A DNA stretch of 64,000 bases from Stereum hirsutum FP-91666 SS1 (taxonomy: Eukaryota > Basidiomycota > Agaricomycetes > Russulales > Stereaceae), in contig NW_006763131.1 in the NCBI RefSeq assembly GCF_000264905.1, forward strand, positions 534,793 through 598,792, given 5' to 3'. The position numbers and the translations under genes are program-made. Under the pieces are notes generated by a model, which was not told where the DNA came from, searched no databases, and saw nothing but the letters and a program-made list of their open reading frames with translations. This document shows positions 57,793-64,000 of the stretch, piece after piece. How positions within the stretch are numbered: the stretch's first letter is position 1; each line of letters starts with the position of its first letter.

Positions 57793-59259
57793 GACGGGGT
57801 TCGTGAGAATCGACGTGAAGAAGAGCGAGGGCGAAGAGTGTGAGGTGAGAAATGTGTGAGGAGTGAGTGCACAACATCCAACCTTATATCTTTATATACT
57901 GCACCCTCAATTGCGATACACGGACATGCGTTGGCCGCGCGTGACATCGTATGCGGTCATAACAGCTTCGACGGAGGTCCAAGACCACACCAGGCCATCA
58001 GAGGCCGTCCGAATCAGCGCCTTGAACGAATCGACGTGTGTCGGACGCTAGATGTCCTCCACGTGAAGTCCGAAGAACTCCACTATAATGTGAAACTGCA
58101 AGCAATATCTAGAAGGACCTGATCATGACGGAGGTCGGTGATATTGAGTGGAGGATCAGTGCTATATCGATGTGGCACACCATATGCCTATGCAGCATAT
58201 TACTGGTAGACTGTTCTTCAGTCTAGCCCAACGGTCGCTCCATGAGAGAGAAGTATGCAAAGATACTTAGAGTGAATACAGAACAAAACAGATAAGAACA
58301 GTCCTCTAGTCCAGAGTTCAATACGCCACGAAGATGCCGTCCAACAGTCCAATTTGAGAGAGTGAGGTAAATGGAACGCCGCCAGCATACGTTATGACCC
58401 TAGTTTCGCTCAATTCATAGGTGGCCCGTGATGGAAGGTCAACAGAAGTTCTAAGTCTGGAAGAGGAGCGCGGGTCATGAAAGGTCATGAAGGACGTTAG
58501 CTTTCTGTGGGTGTGGCGAGTGTGGTGTCCGAGTCGTCTGGCGTCGCTGAGACGAGAATTGTTATCCCTGAGGGCTATGTATGTTAGTATTGCCTCGATG
58601 CATCAGAAAGATCGAAGTCGGTGTTATAAAATGGGTAGGAATTCAAAGCAGGTCAAAGCCGCCACAACCGGAGGCGGTCCACTACATACTGCGGGGACGC
58701 ATTTAGATTGCTGCATATACCAAGCTTATGTCACTTCATCGACATCCAACGAGTGATGAGCTCAGTTTCTATTGCAGACTGCGATCGCAGGCGTGCAGCC
58801 AAGTGCAGAGACTTAGATGATATGGCCAGTGTGGCCATGCACGTAACTGTGTATTGTTCGATAGGGCATGGTGATGGCAGCGGAAAGCGCATGGTAGAAC
58901 TAGCTGAAGAATGACTGTCTATTAGAAGGGATTTGACACGGCGAAGGAATTCTAGGCGCGATGCAGTATAACATGAGCGGAGATGACAACCAGCTGGGAA
59001 CAGCGAGGGAAGTTTGAATGATGGGGGGACGTACAATGCGGCGATTCGACTAGAGAAAACTCTGATACCATGTATGGCCCGCTGATAGTTGGCCACGATG
59101 TATCAAAATAAACCCATAGCGAGAATGATTTTCTCTCCGATTGACCGTCTGGAGGAATAATGAACGAGGGACAGTCAGCAGCCGCCAATCACGGCCACTC
59201 GCCCCCACTCGAGCAGAACGAAAGAACGAAGGAACGTGTGCTACAAGAGATTTTCTGAC
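57793..59259. other. 1.5-kb spacer
   Basis: Contains the thaumatin-like promoter at the left end. No further gene, RNA or repeat supported. Confidence 0.45.
57889..57899 (-). promoter_or_regulatory. TATA box of the thaumatin-like gene
   Basis: On the minus strand the sequence reads GTATATAAAGA, a near-consensus TATA box about 98 bases upstream of the ATG at 57792, the right place for a strongly expressed secreted-protein gene. Confidence 0.6.
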
Positions 59260-60204
59260 TTACGGAGAATCCCTTCTTAGCTTCGTTGGCTTGGCATCCC
59301 AAACGACAGCCTCTTTCACGACAGCCTCTTCCCGAAATCGAGACACGGTATGTTCATGTATGCCACATTCCGTGAACATCAAGGTGTCCAAATGTACCCC
59401 GCTCTCCGCTCTGAGCGTCAATACGTCGAGTAAGGTATCGAAAGGCTCGTCCTCGTCCACGTCTGGTGGGCTAGTCGGGGGGACCCTAGGATATGAAGGT
59501 GGCGCAGGGCGGGAATGATGTGGCCTCAACACATCTTCCATTGACGCTGTGACGGTCATTATTGCAGCAGCGGAGTCCAGAATGAGGTAGGTCAAAGCTG
59601 TCAGGTTCTCGAGTGCGGGAAGAAGAAGCGGTTCCGATGGATCTTCCTTCAAGTGTACGGAGAGCGTGAAGTGCTGTATTCCAGCGACGCGCAATGCTTC
59701 AAAAAGTTCGCGCAACATCAAATGAAACATGTCCGTGACGGTGAGTTTGTACTCGCATGTGAAGTACAGCACAGGGTGTTGGGGACTTAGCAAGCGAGGC
59801 ATAACGTCGGTGTGCTGAGAACTAAAGGAGGGTAAGATGATGTGGCCCGTGCGTGTGAGGCTTTCGCCTTTGCTGACATCGTTCAAGATGGTCAACGTGA
59901 CGCACGGAAAGCTGAGTGCCTGACGGTTCTGATACACTTGCCCTCCGGGCATCACCTGGTCCCTCCGATGAAATGGTTTGAGTAAATTTTCGAAGTAATA
60001 GGATTTTTTGGCATGGATCCAATATCTATCCTCGTGGCTGAGCCGCGAACAGAGGATGGTAGGCCACTGTCGCGCCAGGGCTTCGCCCAGCCGCTTCGTG
60101 GCCCACCTCTTGCCCCCTTCACGCGCAGGGGCTTCGCCCCACGCGAATATCTGCAAGAGCCTTGTTAGGCTCATTATAAGTTCACTGCTGAATGTGTCCA
60201 TCAT
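59260..60204 (-). pseudogene. F-box/LRR-like family fragment lacking the F-box
   Basis: An open frame of 314 residues. The C-terminal two thirds resemble the LRR-like part of mushroom F-box proteins, including the gene at 1337-2974. GIQHFTLSVHLKED parallels HIQHFTVCIQ there, and LENLTALTYLILDSAAAI parallels LTHLQLDGFFAIY. The N-terminal 80 residues have no F-box and are partly translation of a repeat (GEAPAREGGKRWATKRLGEA comes from the block with two agggcttcgccc-type copies). The most likely history is loss of the F-box end through a repeat insertion or rearrangement. A functional truncated protein cannot be excluded because the frame is intact. Confidence 0.55.
60074..60139. repeat. Direct repeat inside the F-box fragment
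   Basis: gccagggcttcgccc (60074-60088) and gcaggggcttcgccc (60125-60139) differ at one to two positions and sit 36 bases apart in a GC-rich block unlike the flanks. It looks like a small inserted element. Confidence 0.6.
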
Positions 60205-60612
60205 TATTGATCTGTTCTAACTCATCGGGAAACCAGTCCGCCCCTAATTCCGCGCTAGCTGTCAGCTATTGAGGCGGCACTTAGCCACCCACCTCTCGAC
60301 GCGTCCCGCTCATTAGCGCGTCTTAGCGCGTCGTTATGGCGAGGTGTTCCGCAGGCACCACAATAAAGGTGCACTCGTAGTACACTTTCTTTATTACAGT
60401 CATGGTCAGCAATGTCTACGCATTGGGCAGTCGCACTTCGACATACCCTCTGCTGACGCATAGATTATTTTATGTTGCTCTAAGACTGCACTTGTTGATG
60501 TACATTGTACATCTGTGTCCTATTTTTCCGACTTTTCCTCTCATTTATCTCCATGTCGTGCATATCTGTGGCGTCGGGCCACTGCCAGAAAGCCGCCAAG
60601 CCCAAGAGTTGA

Positions 60613-60654
60613 CCCAAATTCCCGCTTGCCCTTTGAAGCGAGCGGGAATTTGGG
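60613..60654. repeat. Perfect 14-bp inverted repeat (hairpin)
   Basis: cccaaattcccgct (60613-60626) is the exact reverse complement of agcgggaatttggg (60641-60654), with a 14-base loop. Confidence 0.9.
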
Positions 60655-60832
60655 CTCACAGCAGCGGCCCGTAAGGCCGTGGCGCACTCGCTCCAGCTCT
60701 AAGTACTCGCTCTTGTCTGAATCTGTCTGCTGGACTTCTGCTAATGTGTGTATATTAGAGAGTAGCATATAGTGTCTAGATTAAATTCAGGCTCAGAGAG
60801 CCGGATGAAAAGGCCAGGTGGTTGCGTATAGG

Positions 60833-60888
60833 AAACCTGACTGTTTGGTGTCAGGCCGTCTTCGGCCTGATAGAAATCAGTCAGGTTT
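60833..60888. repeat. Nested hairpins
   Basis: Outer stem aaacctgactg (60833-60843) pairs perfectly with cagtcaggttt (60878-60888). Inside it tcaggccg (60851-60858) pairs with cggcctga (60863-60870) around a 4-base loop. A T run follows the outer stem (60886-60890). Confidence 0.9.
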
Positions 60889-60942
60889 TTCAAACTCCGC
60901 TGGATTTATCCGGTAAAAATTTCGTTGCTTTTGCGCCACAGA

Positions 60943-60987
60943 CAGGATCTTTGCACTTCACCCTGTCTTTGCATGCTGCAGATCCTG
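60943..60987. repeat. 8-bp inverted repeat
   Basis: caggatct (60943-60950) pairs with agatcctg (60980-60987). It follows the nested hairpins within 60 bases. Confidence 0.75.
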
Positions 60988-61277
60988 CATACCATATAGC
61001 ACTTGTAATTCAACCCACGGCACACATCCAATCTATATCATGGAACACTGTGGTTCGAAGGGTGAACCAAAGATAATGGCCATACATGGGCCACAGAGTT
61101 TAGCTCTACTAATATTGGTGCGCTTTTCGACACAACTGATAGATAAAAATAATGAGATAAACATATGGGACTCTGCGAGAGGCCATCAGCGTTCGACGAT
61201 TCAGTGTGGTGACTTTGTCGAAATATAATGTAGCAGAAGACCTAAAGATCGCTGCTTGCAAGTGTGGGAAAATTGAA

Positions 61278-61393
61278 CTAATGTAGTAGGACGTCTGGAA
61301 AACGCGATTCGGGTGTGGAGTGTGGGAGATTAGGCCTAATGTAGAAGGACGTCTGGAAAACGCGATTCGGGTGCCGAGGGTGGGAGAGTATGC
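61278..61393. repeat. 58-bp tandem repeat, two full units with partial flanking units
   Basis: Units start at 61278 and 61336 and share gaaaacgcgattcgggtg and gtgggaga blocks with a few substitutions. A diverged unit end precedes 61278 and a unit start (ccaatgt) follows at 61394. Confidence 0.85.
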
Positions 61394-62096
61394 CCAATGT
61401 GGCAGCTTAAGTGGTTGTAAGACCTGATCCCTGTAGGGACCAGGAATATGATCGGATGAAGGAGAATGCGCTGAGGATATTTTCGTCCCCAATGGTGTAG
61501 GACACATCGAGGTGAAGGTCCTTAGGGACATGGTACAGTGCGGAAGAATGCATGAAGGATATCAGGATTCTCGTTCCATAGACATCGCCACTTTCCGGAT
61601 CCTCGCACCCGCCGGTTGAACACCGTCTACTCTGCTTAAGGAGACTAACCGCTGGCAGACATGGAGAACATTACTCCATGAAAATGCGGACCTCCATATT
61701 TCGCGCTTGAGGTCTTCGGGGGCTGTTCTGATCCAGAGGAACTGCATGATCTGTATGATGTCGGTACTTGGCTGGTTTGTGTGGCGCGAGTTGAGCGCCA
61801 CATACATGGTCAGAGGTGCAGGTATGCGGGCGGAAGAAGTATAGTAGTGACACCGATTTCTGGCACGACAAGGTGGAAACAGTTAAGCAGTATGAGCAAA
61901 CCCCGTCAACCTATGGTCCTGGTCGTCATTTCTACGGAGTCGTCTTCATGAAATCAACCATTGGAAGTTTGAATTTCGGTTCAGCTCGTAAACATCTGCA
62001 GAGGACTGTACTCTTTATCAAGCGGTGCATGTCCTTTGAACGCGCAGCATCCAAGAGAATAGACATGCAAAGTAAGTGCCGCCAATAACCGCCCAA

Positions 62097-64000
62097 TCAT
62101 TCTCCGTACGCCAGCGCCTCACTCCACTCCGGCCCCTCCAGATCCTCGAAAAATCCAATCTTACACTCTTCGTACTGAAACTTCTCCAATCCATCAAAAT
62201 AATCATCATACTCCGCGCTCAAGGCCCCAGATAGATCCTGCGCTTCTCCATTGGGAAAGATGGAGGACCAAGGGGAAAGGCATGAGGATCCGGAACAGCG
62301 ACGGAGAACGAGGAGCAGGGCGTCGAGACGGGGGGCAATGGTGGTGTAATCAGTGTTGTTCACGGTGGCGAAGGAGAAAGTTGACTTGGAGTTGATGGCG
62401 AGGTTGGTGAGTTGGTAGGGATCTGTCTGTTCATGGTTCGTGATAGGGTCAATGAAGCAAAAGGGAAGATGCAGGTTCGATGGCAGGGGGGACCATACTT
62501 TGAGATTGAACAGCTCCCGCTCGCCCGTACACCAGACCCCATAGACCCACTCATCGTCGTCGTCATTCACTCGCAACGAGCGATAGGTCTGATTCCGGAA
62601 CACTCGATCTGTAAACAAAAGCGCGATTAAAAAGCGGCATCTTAATGACGTCTGGGTCTGTCCATCTCGCGAAACACGACTAACTAGCATAGATACCCTC
62701 CAATATTCCAACATTCCAATACTCTGTGATGGTATGTCTAGGCTCCTCCACTGGGGAAGTCCTATTCACGTCTGTTGTAGTTTGGGTGCCATTATCGAAA
62801 GCCGGAGTAACGAAAGATATTGGTCGACCATCGAGAGTGTAGTTCGCCGTGGCACCGGCCAGATCGAGAATTGTGGCCCCTAGGTCGGGCATGGAATAGA
62901 CATCGGCAGCATTGGTGACGTTAGGCGCGATTCCTGGACCACGGATGAAGAGTGGAATGAGGACATCTATATGTCAAACAACATGAGCGGTCAAGCCGAG
63001 AAATTAAATCAGCGACCGAGGAATCATAACTTGAAGGTGTCGAAGAGCGTTCAACAGGGATGAGAAGACGCACCTTCCTGGAACGGGAGCGTTTTACTTG
63101 GTTGACGGCGGTGTGAGCCGAGGGCATAGCCGTTGTCCGCTACGCTGCAGTTGAAAAAATGTTAGATATGAAAATCAAGTGAAGAAGAGGACGAGTAACG
63201 AACTAGATGATGTACGTATTGTTCGCGATTCCCGCGTCCTCGACTTGTTGAACAGTGTTCTCTACCAAGTCATCCACGGTTCGCAGCGTTCGCAACCGTT
63301 GACGATACACATGATCAACCTGAAGCACAATCACTCAATACGTCAACCTTGCTCCAATGCCAACAAACAAACCGAAACACAACACGCACATAACTTAAAA
63401 CGGTCTCATTCAATGCCTCCAGCTCCTTCAACCACGAAACCCCGCCACCCGGGCCACCCACCGGAACATTATAATTCGGTACCCTGGGTACCACAGTCTC
63501 GTTGAACAGCCCGGCGTACTCTGGAGGAGGAATCGGTTCGGTGAATGAGCCGTTGAGTTGGACTTCCATGTGTGGTGCCGTGGGAGCGATGCCAAGGAAG
63601 AATGGTTGGGAAGAGGAGAGGGCTTGTTGGAACATGGCAATGGATTTTTGGACGATGAGGTCCATTTGGTAGGTTCCTTCATGATTGATGGCGGCTTCGC
63701 CTGGATACATCACGAATGTAAGTGGTAGATAGGAATATATGGAATGGACGGAATAGGGGAATGAGTAGGTAAATAGGGGAATGAGTAGGTCATGGTGATC
63801 GTACCATTAGCAGAGAAAGACGAGTTGTAGAACAGGTAAGTATTCGGATCGACTAGGAAGTCTGCATTCGTCCATCCAGCCGCTGGAAGTTGTTGTATGT
63901 TGTCAACTTGCATGCCGTTCATCTAGCGAAATCGTCCACAGTTGAGCACTTACGACGGGGATTAAAGACTGTGATAACTTGACTGTCAGACGCACCAGCT
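62097..64000 (-). CDS. Arylsulfatase-type sulfatase, C-terminal part
   Basis: Partial gene; the N-terminus, with the CxPSR-type formylglycine site, lies beyond the right edge. Visible exons give MNGMQVDNIQQLPAAGWTNA, then NHEGTYQMDLIVQKSIAMFQ and PFFLGIAPTAPHMEVQLNG (conserved His). Next are VDHVYRQRLRTLRTVDDLVE, ADNGYALGSHRRQPSKTLPF (the ADNG/GxHR segment of the sulfatase active site), FQEDVLIPLFIRGPGIAPNV and DVYSMPDLGATILDLAGATA. The C-terminal subdomain (VWCTGERELFNLKV, DPYQLTNLAIN) ends at 62097 with EWSEALAYGE. The wording is that of secreted fungal arylsulfatases related to N-acetylglucosamine-6-sulfatase. They cleave sulfate esters for sulfur scavenging. Several N-glycosylation sites fit secretion. 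Confidence 0.88.

Larger units (their letters stand above)
60205..62096. other. 1.9-kb repeat- and hairpin-rich spacer
   Basis: No supported gene. It holds several perfect inverted repeats and a 58-bp tandem repeat (listed separately) and a short direct repeat ttagcgcgtc at about 60314-60333. Short ORFs at 61562-61871 on the minus strand have no motif. The density of structure suggests remains of a non-autonomous mobile element. Confidence 0.5.

Noticed and set aside
1..64000. CRISPR arrays, rRNA genes, retrotransposon or transposase coding sequence
   Set aside because: None seen. No spaced identical repeats, no rRNA-like blocks, and no reverse transcriptase, integrase or transposase motifs in any frame examined.

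Overview
The window is nuclear DNA of a filamentous basidiomycete, most likely an Agaricomycete (mushroom-forming fungus). Nearly every gene is cut by many short introns (about 50-65 bases, GT..AG), genes lie on both strands with short spacers, and the content is typical of that class: F-box/LRR-like proteins, a fungal kinase-like protein with an HGDIRRANIL loop, a DUF6534-type membrane protein, UstYa-type (DUF3328) proteins, and a dynein heavy chain that stops after the tail. All calls come from reading translations and splice sites by eye; no search was run.

Layout. 1-8.2 kb: N-terminal part of a calmodulin-dependent-type kinase (runs off the left edge), an F-box protein, a kinase-like protein and a mitochondrial branched-chain 2-oxoacid dehydrogenase E2. 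The 3' end of the E2 gene has a diverged partial copy at 3.1-3.4 kb. 10.2-30.4 kb is a mostly housekeeping block: homoserine O-acetyltransferase (met2), a sesquiterpene synthase, dynein heavy chain tail (dhc1), tRNA-Val(AAC), a cullin-4-like scaffold, a membrane-anchored SDR, a protein combining a 5-hmdU-DNA-kinase-type helical domain with a chromo-like C-terminus, and mitoribosomal protein mL44.

31.9-52.2 kb looks like an accessory biosynthetic locus: three UstYa/DUF3328 proteins, an uncharacterised membrane protein, a 14-TM-type MFS exporter, a DUF6534 membrane protein that may be broken, two different FAD monooxygenases, and between them a 58-residue secreted peptide precursor with a Lys-Arg processing site. 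UstYa proteins modify ribosomally made peptides in known fungal pathways, so precursor + UstYa + flavoenzymes + exporter is a coherent RiPP-like hypothesis, not a proven one.

54.4-64 kb: a secreted GH30 glycoside hydrolase, a secreted thaumatin-like protein, an F-box-family fragment, a repeat- and hairpin-rich stretch (60.0-61.4 kb), and the C-terminal part of a sulfatase that runs off the right edge. Large stretches of the accessory region hold no gene I can support.
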